Position numbers and translations under genes: made by a program. From NCBI GenBank assembly GCA_003049435.1, contig PYSQ01000063.1:1-64000 (forward strand): DNA of 64,000 nucleotides. The letters run 5' to 3'. Every line of letters begins with the position of its first letter. Within the stretch, counting starts at the first letter, position 1. The notes beneath the pieces were generated by a model, which made no database searches, was not told where the DNA came from, and saw only the letters and a program-made list of their open reading frames with translations. Positions 45,390 through 55,449 of this stretch are shown here, one piece after another. This DNA is from Nakataea oryzae (lineage: Eukaryota; Ascomycota; Sordariomycetes; Magnaporthales; Magnaporthaceae).

Positions 45390-48008
45390 ATGCACCGCAG
45401 CGAACCAAACAGAGCGCTGCCGCTCGAACCCACCCAGGACCCCCAGCAGCCAGGGGCGTTGGAGCCCAGCAGGCAAGGCCCAAGGAAAACACCTCGCGTG
45501 GCGCTGGCCTGCAAAAGATGCAAGCGGCGAAAGCAAAGAGTGCGCTCCCAAATCCCAGCAGCAGCAGCAGCAACGGCAGCAGCCCTCGGGGCCAATCGCT
45601 GACGCCGCAGACAGTGCGATGGCACCCATCCCGTCTGCAGATCCTGCGCCAAGGCAGCCGTTCCCTGCCTGTATGAGCGCTCGCTACGCCCACAATACCC
45701 GGGCGGCAAATCGCTGTAGGGGCCTCCACGTCCCGCGCCGACCACGTCCCCCCCCCTGTGCGACCCCAGCCCCGAGTCAGCTAATGACAAGTCCAGGTAC
45801 ATTACCGCCCTGGAAGAGCGCATCGCCTTCCTCGAGTCGCGCATCCCAGGCTTTTCTGACGATCACTTTGCACCCATTGCCCCTGAGCAGGCCCCCCCTG
45901 CTTCCGTCGAGGGCCGGACCGGAAATGATGCACTCCTACAGGGGCGGCAACATGAACCCCTAGATGAGCAACTGGCCAATGCATCGCCTCCGCCGCCGCC
46001 GACACGCGCCCACGCCGACCGGCACGGCCGCCGACCTGTGGGCTCGTTTTCAGACGCCGAGTCGCCGTCTCTGGTTGACGGCGTGGCCTATCTGTCGTTG
46101 CGCGCCTCGGGCGCCGGCGACGACGATGCCGATCCCGAGCCTTACTATCTCGGCTCGAGCTCCGGCGCCGCGGTGGCACGCATGGTGCAGGACTCCATCT
46201 TCCACAGCCCCAGAGGCAGACAGGCGATATTTGGGTGCGAGGCGACCGAGGCCGCGCCTCTGGACGGCCCCGACAAGCAGGCGCCACAGCCGTCCATGCC
46301 ACTGTCGCCGGGCTCGTTCCAGCCATGGACGGCGTCGACAGTGTTCCCAAGTCCAGATGCTGCCCGCCTCCTCTTTGACGTCTTCTTCGACAAGCTGCAC
46401 ACCCACTGGCCCGTGCTGGACCGCAGCCTGTACACGCGGCTTTTTGCTAGCCAGTTTGGCCATGAGAGCGGCGTCATCTCGATCCAGCAGCGCGGAGTGC
46501 TGCATCTTATCTACGCCATCTCGGCCCGCTTCCTGCAGCTGACCAAAAAGCCCTGCAGCGTCGACCCGGAGATCCACCTGGCGGCTGCCATCGAGCACAT
46601 GGACTTCATCCTGGAGCAGCACAACCTTGGCACCGTGCAGTTCCTCTTGCTGCTGGCGCTGCACGGCCAGAGGTCGCCCTATGGCGCGGGCGCCTGGTCG
46701 CAGGTCCGCCATGCCGTCACGCTCTGCATCGAGCTTGGCTTCCACCGGCAGCGGCGCACTCGCCCAGATTCGGACCCAAGCGGCAATAATCTAGCCAAGG
46801 CCGAGATGCGGCGCCGTGTGTTTTGGGCCGCCTACTGCCTCGATCGTCTGACGAGCGGCGTGCTTGGGCGTCCGTACGCCATCGACGACAGGGACATTGA
46901 CGCGGAGCTCCCCCGGGCCGATTTGGAGCTTTGGAGCCTGACGGGCAGGCCGCTCGCTGCTGAGGCCATCACCGAGTCGTCTTCTTCCCTCCCCTGGTCC
47001 AACGCCCTGCCCTTCATACACATTGTCAAGCTGCACCGCATCCAGTCGCGCATCCACCGCCGGGTCTACCGGGTCGACAAGGACGTGTCTGCCGCAGACG
47101 GCAGCTCCAAACTTGACGACAAGATGGCCGCACTGCAGCGCGAGCTCGACATCTGGAGGACTACCGTGCCCTATCCGCCGCCGAGGACGGGGCCATCGGC
47201 GGATCGCAACGGTCGCCCATTGGCCCCCGAGGCGGCGGCCTGGATGTACGACCCCGAGAGCGCCCACCTCGACAGCCGAGACTACTTCGAGCTGCAGTAC
47301 CACAAATCCGTCCTGCTTCTCTACACGGCCCTGCTACCCACGCTGGACCCCGTCGACCAGAGGTTCAGAACTGCGGCGGCGTCGGCTGCCGCCGTCTGCA
47401 CCGCGTACAAGCGGCTCGAGCAGCAGCGGACGCTCAGCTACACCATGCTCGCCTTGCACTCGTGCTTCGTGGCCGGCCTCACTCTAGTGTACTGCTGCTG
47501 GCGGGGCGGGCGTCGGGTTTTTGGCTTTGAGGCTCTCGAGGCGACGCGCGCGTGCAGCCAGAGCCTCACCATCTTTGGCGAAAAGTGGCCTGGCGCCGTC
47601 AAGTACCGCGACATCTTTGACGCGCTCTCTGGAGGCCTGCTGCGCGTCATGATGACAGGAGGCGGCGGCGGCGACGGCGACGCGTCTTATCTGCGGCTTG
47701 ACGGCCTGCCAGAGCCTAATGAGGGGCGCAAGCGCGGCGACAGACCCCCCTCCGCCAACCGCCTCGTCTCCGATGCCGTCGCGGAAGCGTTCATGGAGGT
47801 GGACGAAGAGGCGCCGGGCGGATGGCACTGCTGGCGCATGTTCAACGAAATGGTACAGCCCGAGCCAGGCACGGTCCGCAATGGACTGGCAGATGCCGAC
47901 GCGCCACTGCCTGCCGTTCCGTTCGCGGGGTCCAGGCCCCGGGACGACGAGCCTGACTTTATGGCCACCAGCGAGTGGGATTTTGGTGGACTTGAGGGAC
48001 TAAGTTGA
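45390..48008 (+). CDS. Zn(II)2Cys6 transcription factor with fungal-specific TF domain
   Basis: Exons 45390-45539, 45615-45715 and 45797-48008 give 820 residues. Splicing builds a perfect zinc cluster Cys41-x2-Cys44-x6-Cys51-x6-Cys58-x2-Cys61-x6-Cys68. The first exon stops before Cys51, so the 75-nt intron is essential. The second intron (81 nt, GTAGGG..CAG, branch CTAAT) removes an in-frame TAG at 45717 and joins PGGKSL to YITALEERIAFLE, a coiled-coil dimerisation stretch. The middle homology region (Fungal_trans) includes VFWAAYCLDRLTSGVLGRP. It sits between the permease and the hydrolase/amidase pair and is the probable pathway-specific regulator. Confidence 0.93.
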
Positions 48009-48065
48009 CTGACGCCTACAACTAATTACATATTATTTACTCTGTACAGCGCGCGTATCCTTCTA

Positions 48066-49135
48066 TCATGCGAGCTGTCCCTTCTTGTATGGGAACTGCT
48101 GCTTGAACGCCTCGGCAATCTCGGTGCGTGTTGCCACCCACACGCCCTCCTTCTTGCTGATGTACTCGACAAAGTCCCGCAGCGCCGTGAACCGCCCGGG
48201 GCGCCCGATGATGCGGCAGTGCAGGCCTATGGTCATCATCTTGGGTGCGCCCTCCTCGCCCTCCTCGTACAGCACGTCAAAGGCGTTCTTGAGGTGGTTG
48301 TAGAAGCCCTCGGTGTCGCGGAAGCCCGGCCCGGCCGACAGGAACTTAAAGTCGTTGCAGTCGTACGAGTAGGGCACCATCAGGCAGCCCTTTGGCTGGG
48401 CGCTGTCGCGCTCCATGGGCAGGTCGGTCCAGTAGGGCACGTCGTCTGCGTACGAGTCGCTGGCCCACACCAGCTCCTCGCCCAGCTCCTCGTAGACGGC
48501 GGGCACCAGGCTGCGGCTGTGCGGCGACGGCCGCCCGTAGTACCAGCCGCGCGGCGCGTAGCCCGTCAGCGCCTTTAGGGAGAGGACGGCCTTTTTGATG
48601 TACTCGCGCTCGCGATCGACGGGGAAGTCGTGGTAGTCGACCCAGCGGTAGGCATGCGACGCGACGTCGTGGCCGCCCTCGACGCAGCGCTTCGCCACCT
48701 CGACGTTGCGCTCCAGCGCCTGCGCGACGGCGTAGAGGGTGAACTTGAGGCCGTGCTTGGAAAACAGCCGGAACATGCGCCAGAAGCCCGCGCGCGAGCC
48801 GTACTCGTACTCGGACTCGACGCTGTAGTCGCGCTCGTTGACGCGCGGGCTCGCCACCAGGTGCTCGCGCAGGTTGGGCTCGGCGATGCCGTCGCCCGAC
48901 AGCACAGATCGCTCGCCGCCCTGAGGTTGGTTGCAAGCCGATGTCAGCACCAGGAGCTGGCAGATAGCTGTCCCACAAGCAGATGGGACGTCCAGCTCAC
49001 CTCTTCGTAGTTGATGACAAACGACACGGCGATCTTGGCATTGCCCGGCCACTTGAGCGCGAGCCCCTTTTCACCGAACCCCTCGAAGTTGCGCTCGAAG
49101 GCAAAGTCGGGGTGGGGATGGTATGTCTCGGGCAT
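48066..49135 (-). CDS. polysaccharide-deacetylase family hydrolase, PuuE allantoinase / cyclic imide hydrolase type
   Basis: Exons 49001-49135 and 48066-48920 (80-nt intron GTGAGC..CAG) give 329 residues. The PuuE-type markers are consecutive: NYEEGGERSVLSGDG across the splice, YEYGSRAGFWRMFRLF, HDVASHAYRWVDYHDF and GWYYGRPSPHSRSLV. Members open cyclic amides (allantoin, hydantoin-like, succinimide or glutarimide-like rings) rather than polysaccharides. It is intracellular, with no signal peptide. It converges on the regulator (57-bp gap) and is divergent from the amidase that would logically act next. Allantoinase versus imidase cannot be decided by reading. Confidence 0.88.
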
Positions 49136-49705
49136 TTTGGCTGTTGGGATGTGGCTTCTGGGATGGGATCTCTTGAGATGCGGACAGGTGGCTGCGCGTG
49201 GGAAGACTGCAGTGCCGGGCGCGTTGCCGTCCAACCACTCCAAGGCACGACGGATTAGGCATTTTATGCATATTTCGTCGAGTCGCTACGCAGACGTCCA
49301 TCTCATGCTACACAACCCATTGGCCTGCCCGCGCAGCCCCATCGGCATCGACTCCCGATGGCGTGCGTCTTGGGCCTTCCGGAGGTCGTCGTCCAAGACC
49401 CGACATGCATGGCTGCCGCTTATCTAGACTCGGCGTTGACGTGGGGGTGGTGGGTCGACGTCGCTGCCCGCCCCCGCCGATTGCTTGCCGAGACTGCGAG
49501 CTCTCCTTATCTTCGGCGGCGAGATTCCGTCGTGGGACCTGCTGGTTTGCTTCCGACGGCCAATTGATCGACTGGTTCTGGGATCCGTTGTGAATCTGGT
49601 CAAATTAGATATGCGTCGCAGCGCCTCGTGCCCCCTCCCGCTGGGGGCTGCCAGCTTGGAGCCTGTGCAGCCCTGAGCGCGGTCCAAGTTTCCAAACGAA
49701 TCACC
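49136..49705. promoter_or_regulatory. divergent promoter region (cyclic-amide hydrolase / amidase)
   Basis: 570 bp with GATA-type TTATCT at 49420-49425 and 49507-49512. The head-to-head layout of two enzymes that could act in series suggests co-regulation. Two GATA hexamers in this length is about the chance level, so the sites alone prove nothing. Confidence 0.4.
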
Positions 49706-51176
49706 ATGGTTGTCAAGTCTGAACCCTACCGATGGACCGCATCGCAGGTCGTGGCAAAGCTCCGGGCGGGAGGCCTCACCGTCGAGGAGTATGCCCAGTC
49801 CCTCCTGGACAGGATCGCCGCCCGCGACCAGGACGTGCAGGCCTGGGCGCATCTTGACCCGGAGCTTGTGCTTCGACAGGCACGTGCGCTGGACAGCATC
49901 CCTCCCGAAAACCGCGGGCCGCTGCACGGAGTCGCCATCGGCGTGAAGGACATTTTCTACACCAAGGGTAAGGCCCAGCAATCACATCCGTGCCGAGCGC
50001 AGGCCAGGGCAAGCTGACCGGCGAGGGGCCTAGACATGCCCACACGCCACAACTCCTCCGTCTATGAAAGCGACACCGCGGTTGCGGTGGACTCGGGGCC
50101 CATCATGGTGCTCCGTCAAGCTGGCGCGTTGATCCTTGGCAAGACGACGACTACCGAGTTCGCAGCCACAGTGGCCGGAACCCAGACCAAGAACCCGCAC
50201 AACCCGCTGCGCACCCCAGGCGGGTCCTCGTCTGGCTCGGGCGCCGCCGTGGGCGACATGCAGGTGCCCATCGCCCTTGGTACCCAGACAGGCGGGAGCA
50301 CCATCCGGCCGGGCTCGTTCAACGGCATCTACGCGTACAAGCCCACGTGGAACGCGGTGAGCCGCGAGGGACAGAAGATCTACTCCCTGATCCTCGACAC
50401 CTTGGGCATCTACTCGCGTACCGTCGCCGACCTGCAGCTCATGGCCGAGGCACTGAACATCCAGGACGACGAGATGCCCACGGACGCCTACTCGGTACGC
50501 GGGGCCAAGTTCGGCCTCTTGAAAACCGTGGTCTGGCCGCAAGCCGGGCCGGGAACCCAGGCTGCCATGGCCAAGGCAGCAGAGCTGCTTCGCGCGCACG
50601 GGGCCACGGTTGAGGAGATATCCCTGCCGTCGGACCTGGACGATCTGCCCGACTGGCACCGCATTGTCATCACCGCCGACGGGAGAAGTGCCTTCTTCCC
50701 CGAATACGTCGCGGCAAAGGACCAGCTCTCGCAGTACCTTGTGGACCAGGTGGAAAACACGGCCAAGCTCACCAGGCGGCAGCAGGTGGACGCCTTCGAC
50801 AAGGTTGCCGCAGCGCGACCAAGGGTGGACAAGATCCTAGGGGCGTACGACGCAGTGATTGTGCCCAGTGTACCCGACGAGGCTCCGCCCGGGCTGGAAA
50901 GCACCGGGAGTGCAGCATTTAATGGCATTTGGACGGTATGCTTGCTTCTCTACACTCTTTTATTCAATCCCCCAATTGAGATTTTGGACAGGCCACTAAC
51001 AAGCTCAGGCCCTGCATGTCCCATGTGTCAACGTCCCCGGTTTTCAAGGTGCGAATGGAATGCCCATTGGGGTATCCTTGGTCGCCCCCCGTTTCCAAGA
51101 TAGAAGGTTGCTGCAAGTCTGCGAGCAAGTAGGGACAATCTTTGAGACGGAAGGGGGATGGGCCTCAAGTTTATAA
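49706..51176 (+). CDS. amidase-signature family amidase
   Basis: Exons 49706-49967, 50034-50935 and 51009-51176 give 443 residues. The Ser-cisSer-Lys triad is visible: Lys81 in GVKD, the Ser cluster 152-154 in GGSSSGSG and Ser176 in QTGGSTIRPGS. The first intron (66 nt, branch CTGAC) restores FYTKDMPTRH; the second (73 nt) restores the C-terminal VNVPGFQGANGMPIGVSLV. The enzyme hydrolyses a carboxamide to acid and ammonia, in the cytosol. Beside a ring-opening hydrolase it could cleave the half-amide product, parallel to the HxnM/HxnN pair of A. nidulans nicotinate use (inference). Confidence 0.92.
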
Positions 51177-51702
51177 TGTGTTAGACTTTTAATAAACTCG
51201 ATCGCCAAGTCCCTGCTTTTAAAAGTGACCGCTGAAGGCGCTTGCTGCAAGTACCTGGGGGGTTCATTTCGGCGGGGTCGCCTAGGTCGAGATTCAGCAG
51301 TGTGGGGAAGCAGTTTGTGCCCGTCGCTGCCAGCTGACTCCCCTAAACCCCCCAGACAACAAACTTTCGGTAACTGAAAGGTGCTGGATCCAGGCGGGTG
51401 GTCGCTAAAAACTGGGGTGCATGCAAGGTCGCCCAATCGGTTTGCTGGAAAACCCACTCAAACCTAACAGAGCCCCTGGAGATGGTGCCTATGTGGGACT
51501 GCTGAGCCGCTGACGTCGTAGAACCAAGACCCCTACCCCACCAGGCAGGCAGAAGGCTTTGGCCGCCGATGGAAGCGCAGGACAAACAGTCGATGGCTGG
51601 GTCATGGACCTAGAAACGTTGCGAGATACAGCCGCAGGTAGTTGCATCTGTACCGTCTTCCAGACCACGAACTCCTGCTGGACCCATCTCCAGCCATGAA
51701 CC
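51177..51702. other. intergenic, no gene seen
   Basis: 527 bp between the amidase stop and the nuclease/ATPase fusion start, both on the + strand. No intron-linked upstream exon for the fusion gene was found. Confidence 0.5.
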
Positions 51703-54700
51703 ATGCAGCGGCTGGCGGCTGGACGAGCGCGATGGCTGCTCTTCAGCGATCTCCACTTCAAGCATAAGGACCTGGACCGCATCCGACAGACTTCGCGATG
51801 GCTCGTCGACCAGGCCGCGCACAACGGCGTAACCCGCGCGGTCATCTGCGGCGACCTGCTCACGAGCCGCACGATGCAGCCGTCCCATGTGCTCTCGGCA
51901 TGCTACCGCTTCATAAGCGACTTGAGCGACGTGGTGCCGCACATCAACATTGTGCTTGGCAACCACGACCTGGCGTACCGCCGCGACTACCGCACCACGG
52001 CCCTGGATGCGCTCGCCATCCGGCGCCTGGCTCCCTTTGTCTCGGTGCATAGCGACATTACGCATGCCGTGTGGGACGACCGTCGCGTCCTGGTGCTGCC
52101 CTTCCGCGAGGACCAGGCCGAGCTGACCGCCGCCGTCGACGCGCTGGATCCCGCCCAGGCTGCCGAGACGCTGGCCTTTGCCCACCTGGCCATCAACCGA
52201 GCCATCCTGCAGCGGCGCTCGATGCGGACCACAGCCGGCATCGTGCAGACTGCCTCGACTCCCGCCACCTACCGGGGCTTGACCGGTCCAGGTCGCTTCG
52301 CCTCGCTCGCGCGGACGTTTACGGGGCATTTCCACAGCCACCAGCTCATGCGCCAAACCCCCCACGAGGGCAGCGCTGCCGCCAGCGATCCTCTGCACGG
52401 GAGCCTCATGTACCTTGGCTCCCCGCTGCAGCTGGCCTGGACTGACCTCGGCGACGAGCAGCGGGGCGCCGTTGCGCTCGACCCCAGCACCCTCGCATGC
52501 GAAATGCTCGTCAACCCTCACGCCGTGGGCTACACAACAGTCGACGTCCAGGACGTTCTGGCCAAAACACTCGACGTGACGGCCGTGGCAGAGAAGCACG
52601 TCATGCTTCTTGGCGAGCTGACCCGTCTCAAGTATCTTACGGCCCGCGACCAGCTGCTGAAGCTTGGCGTACGAAGCGTGCGGAGCTGGAGCCCCTTGGA
52701 CCCCATCTTCCAGGACGACAATCAGTTCTCTGGAGGCTTCGGGGCGTCCGTTCCAGCGAGCGATGCGCTAGCCCAAGAGCCTGAAGAGCAAGCCGAGGGC
52801 GCCGCTGCACGGCAGACGAACAATCCTGCGTCGCCGTTCCCCGAGCCAGGGACAGAGCCAAGTGCACACCGTCTCGATCTTCGCGTCGAGGCGCAGAACT
52901 ATGTCGACCGTCTTGAACTAGATTCATCCCTATCCTCGAGGCGACAGGAACTGATCCGAGTCGGGCAGCGCGTCATCCAGGCCTCGAGTGATGAGATGGC
53001 AGAATCCGACGAGGCCAAACTGCACTACCAAGACTTCCTGGATGGGACTTCAACCGTTGCAGGCTCGCATGGCACCGCCGACATGACGCCAGCCTCCGCG
53101 AGGACGTCAACCGACATCTTTGTGGCCGAGCCGCAGTCTTTGACCATTAGAAACTTTCTTGGCGTCCAAGGGACACTGAAAATCGACTTCCAGAGAGATT
53201 TGGCCCGCGGGCTGGTTATCATGGTGGGCGATAACGGGTCTGGCAAGAGCACGCTGGTCGAGGCCATGGTCTGGTGCCAGTTTGGGCGGTGCATCCGCAG
53301 TGGCCTAGCGGCGAACGACGTCGTCAACGAGACGGCTGGCAGGGACTGCTCCGTCACGCTGGCCTTCGCCAACGGCTACACCATTTCCCGGTTCCGAAAG
53401 GACAGGATGAACGGGGATAGGGTCATCGTGTCCCTTCATGGCGAGCCGTACACCCAGCTGGAGCACCCCAACATGCGCACAACCCAGGCGGCCATCGAGG
53501 AGCTGCTCGGCATCGACTACGAAACTTATGTCCGCACGGTTGTCTTGGGACACGAGAGTGCAGCCAGCTTCCTGAACTCGACACCAACACAGCGGCGCGA
53601 CCTTATCGAGCAGTCCCTCGGCCTTTCCGCCCTAGATAGATCTGCGCAAGTGTCTAGGGCAGTCCTCAAAACGATTGACTGGGAGCTCAGCGAGACACAA
53701 ACCAAGGTCAGCGCGCTCGAACAGGTAGTAGGACACCACAAGAACCATCTCCAAGACTTGGAGAGATCACGAAGCAACCTTGTCCGAAAGGTAGCGGAGG
53801 TGGCCAGCGCGTTGGATCTAGCAGTGCAGCGAGATTGCACAGGGCTGGACGCGCTTGACAAGATTCCGGCCCCGGCCCAAGACCTGGCGGAGACTGACGA
53901 GCGGATCGCAATCGCCGGCCAAAATCTGCAGCGGCTGGCGAAGCAAGCCAAGGCAGCCGAGCTTTGCATCGCGTTCCACGCCGAGATGTCAGCCTCACTC
54001 TCCCGCCTCCGTTCAGAGGAAAACAGGCTGAACCAATTGGAAGCCCTTCATGCTCGACATCTGGAACAGAAAGCAGCCGAGCCAATACCGTGGTGGGATC
54101 GAGCGCAGCAGGATCTTGTGCACAGGCTCGAAGCCATATCCGCAGTGAATCTGGTTGGATTTTCAAAAGCCATGAGTTCCGCAATGAGCTTTGTAATCCG
54201 CATCCAGTTGTCCGCCTTGACAATGCTGTCCCGCTTTCTCGAGCCCGATGGCGAAAGCAAACGTCGAAGTTTCGAGGCAACAACCGCCGCTCTGCTTTTG
54301 GACATTGAAGATTGTAGATTACATATAACTCAATGTCATTCCGAGGCCGAGCCAGTTGCCGTGATGGCGACGGTAGCGGACAGAGCAGCTGTAGATTGTC
54401 AGGAAGTCCAAGAAGCAGTGTCAGCCATGTCGCTGGAGGTGGCCAAGAGTATGAACGCACAGGTTGCGCAAGCGATTGGGGTGACGTCAGCATTGGAGGC
54501 AGAGCGCAGGGCACGACTGGGAGAGGCCAAGATGAGGGAGCAGATGAGGGGGCGCTTAGTAGAGCGCGCACGCGAGTTGCGACGAGAGCAGCGGGAAAGG
54601 CGCGAGCATCTTCAACACCAGCACGACAGTATGAAAGGCGAGGCCTCCATCTACACCAGGCTTGCCGAGGAGAAGCAAGCAAGCCTCCGCTCTGTTCAAG

Positions 54701-55449
54701 CAGAGCACGGCGAGCTAAGCAGCAGCCTTGATCAACTGCAAGCCACCCGCGAGCTCTTCGCCTTTTGGGCGTCGGCCCTTGCCAAGCGGACGCGCCGAAC
54801 GACGTCGGGCGAGGCCGCACCAGCCAAGAGTGGCAAAACCTTCCGCGAGTACGTGCTCGACCAATCGCTTGCAGAACTGAACATGCTGCTAGTGCAAGCC
54901 TTGACGGTCATGTATGACGACACGCGCCACACGACGGCCATGACGACAAGCATCCTCCGCACGGTATTCGAAAGCGAGGAGGACGTCTCAGGGAACTCGG
55001 GCTCGGACAGCGTAAGCGGAGGCACACCCGTGCTGGACAGCACGCTCGCCGTGCACTCGTCGCTCGCGTACGGCAAGCGGTCCGGCGGCGAGCGCAAGCG
55101 CATCGATCTCGCCGTCTTCTTTGCACTGCTCCAAGTGCGTCATGCGCGCAGCGCCCACCGCGCGCATTACGTCCTGATTGACGAGGTCTTCGACAGTCTC
55201 GACAAGGCCGGCCAAGCTGCCGTGGTAAACTGGTGTGCCTTTGCCGCCCGCCGCCTCGCCGGCTGGATAATTGTCATTACGCATTCACACATCCTTGTCG
55301 AGCACGCTAGCAGCTACGGTGGAGGCGAGGATAATGGGCAAAAGCCAAGCTCAGTGGTTAAAATATGTGCTAAGATGATAGATAACAATGTCGAGCTTTA
55401 CACAAGCGACGGGCGGCAAATTGGTAGAGACATAGAGCAGGAGAAATAA
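51703..55449 (+). CDS. fused Mre11/SbcD-like nuclease and Rad50/SbcC-like ATPase
   Basis: One intronless frame encodes 1,248 residues. Residues 1 to about 320 are a calcineurin-like phosphoesterase with metal motifs Asp16-x-His18, Gly50-Asp51, GNHD at 86-89, a His in FAHLAINRA and GHFH at 208-211. A polar linker (about 340-470) follows. From 473 an SMC/Rad50 N-lobe begins with Walker A GDNGSGKS at 509-516. Coiled coil spans about 655-1015, with a hydrophobic segment (about 813-849) at its midpoint instead of a CxxC zinc hook. The C-lobe has signature RSGGERKR (Ser1127) and Walker B VLIDEVFDSLD (Asp1160, Glu1161). Normally these are two proteins forming a DNA-end-processing complex. Here one chain could supply both; cellular role unknown. 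Confidence 0.93.
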   Translation: MQRLAAGRARWLLFSDLHFKHKDLDRIRQTSRWLVDQAAHNGVTRAVICGDLLTSRTMQPSHVLSACYRFISDLSDVVPHINIVLGNHDLAYRRDYRTTALDALAIRRLAPFVSVHSDITHAVWDDRRVLVLPFREDQAELTAAVDALDPAQAAETLAFAHLAINRAILQRRSMRTTAGIVQTASTPATYRGLTGPGRFASLARTFTGHFHSHQLMRQTPHEGSAAASDPLHGSLMYLGSPLQLAWTDLGDEQRGAVALDPSTLACEMLVNPHAVGYTTVDVQDVLAKTLDVTAVAEKHVMLLGELTRLKYLTARDQLLKLGVRSVRSWSPLDPIFQDDNQFSGGFGASVPASDALAQEPEEQAEGAAARQTNNPASPFPEPGTEPSAHRLDLRVEAQNYVDRLELDSSLSSRRQELIRVGQRVIQASSDEMAESDEAKLHYQDFLDGTSTVAGSHGTADMTPASARTSTDIFVAEPQSLTIRNFLGVQGTLKIDFQRDLARGLVIMVGDNGSGKSTLVEAMVWCQFGRCIRSGLAANDVVNETAGRDCSVTLAFANGYTISRFRKDRMNGDRVIVSLHGEPYTQLEHPNMRTTQAAIEELLGIDYETYVRTVVLGHESAASFLNSTPTQRRDLIEQSLGLSALDRSAQVSRAVLKTIDWELSETQTKVSALEQVVGHHKNHLQDLERSRSNLVRKVAEVASALDLAVQRDCTGLDALDKIPAPAQDLAETDERIAIAGQNLQRLAKQAKAAELCIAFHAEMSASLSRLRSEENRLNQLEALHARHLEQKAAEPIPWWDRAQQDLVHRLEAISAVNLVGFSKAMSSAMSFVIRIQLSALTMLSRFLEPDGESKRRSFEATTAALLLDIEDCRLHITQCHSEAEPVAVMATVADRAAVDCQEVQEAVSAMSLEVAKSMNAQVAQAIGVTSALEAERRARLGEAKMREQMRGRLVERARELRREQRERREHLQHQHDSMKGEASIYTRLAEEKQASLRSVQAEHGELSSSLDQLQATRELFAFWASALAKRTRRTTSGEAAPAKSGKTFREYVLDQSLAELNMLLVQALTVMYDDTRHTTAMTTSILRTVFESEEDVSGNSGSDSVSGGTPVLDSTLAVHSSLAYGKRSGGERKRIDLAVFFALLQVRHARSAHRAHYVLIDEVFDSLDKAGQAAVVNWCAFAARRLAGWIIVITHSHILVEHASSYGGGEDNGQKPSSVVKICAKMIDNNVELYTSDGRQIGRDIEQEK

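Noticed and set aside
45797..48008. Regulator as a stand-alone gene starting near 46038
   Set aside because: The upstream exons supply a perfect Zn2Cys6 motif and a coiled coil in phase.
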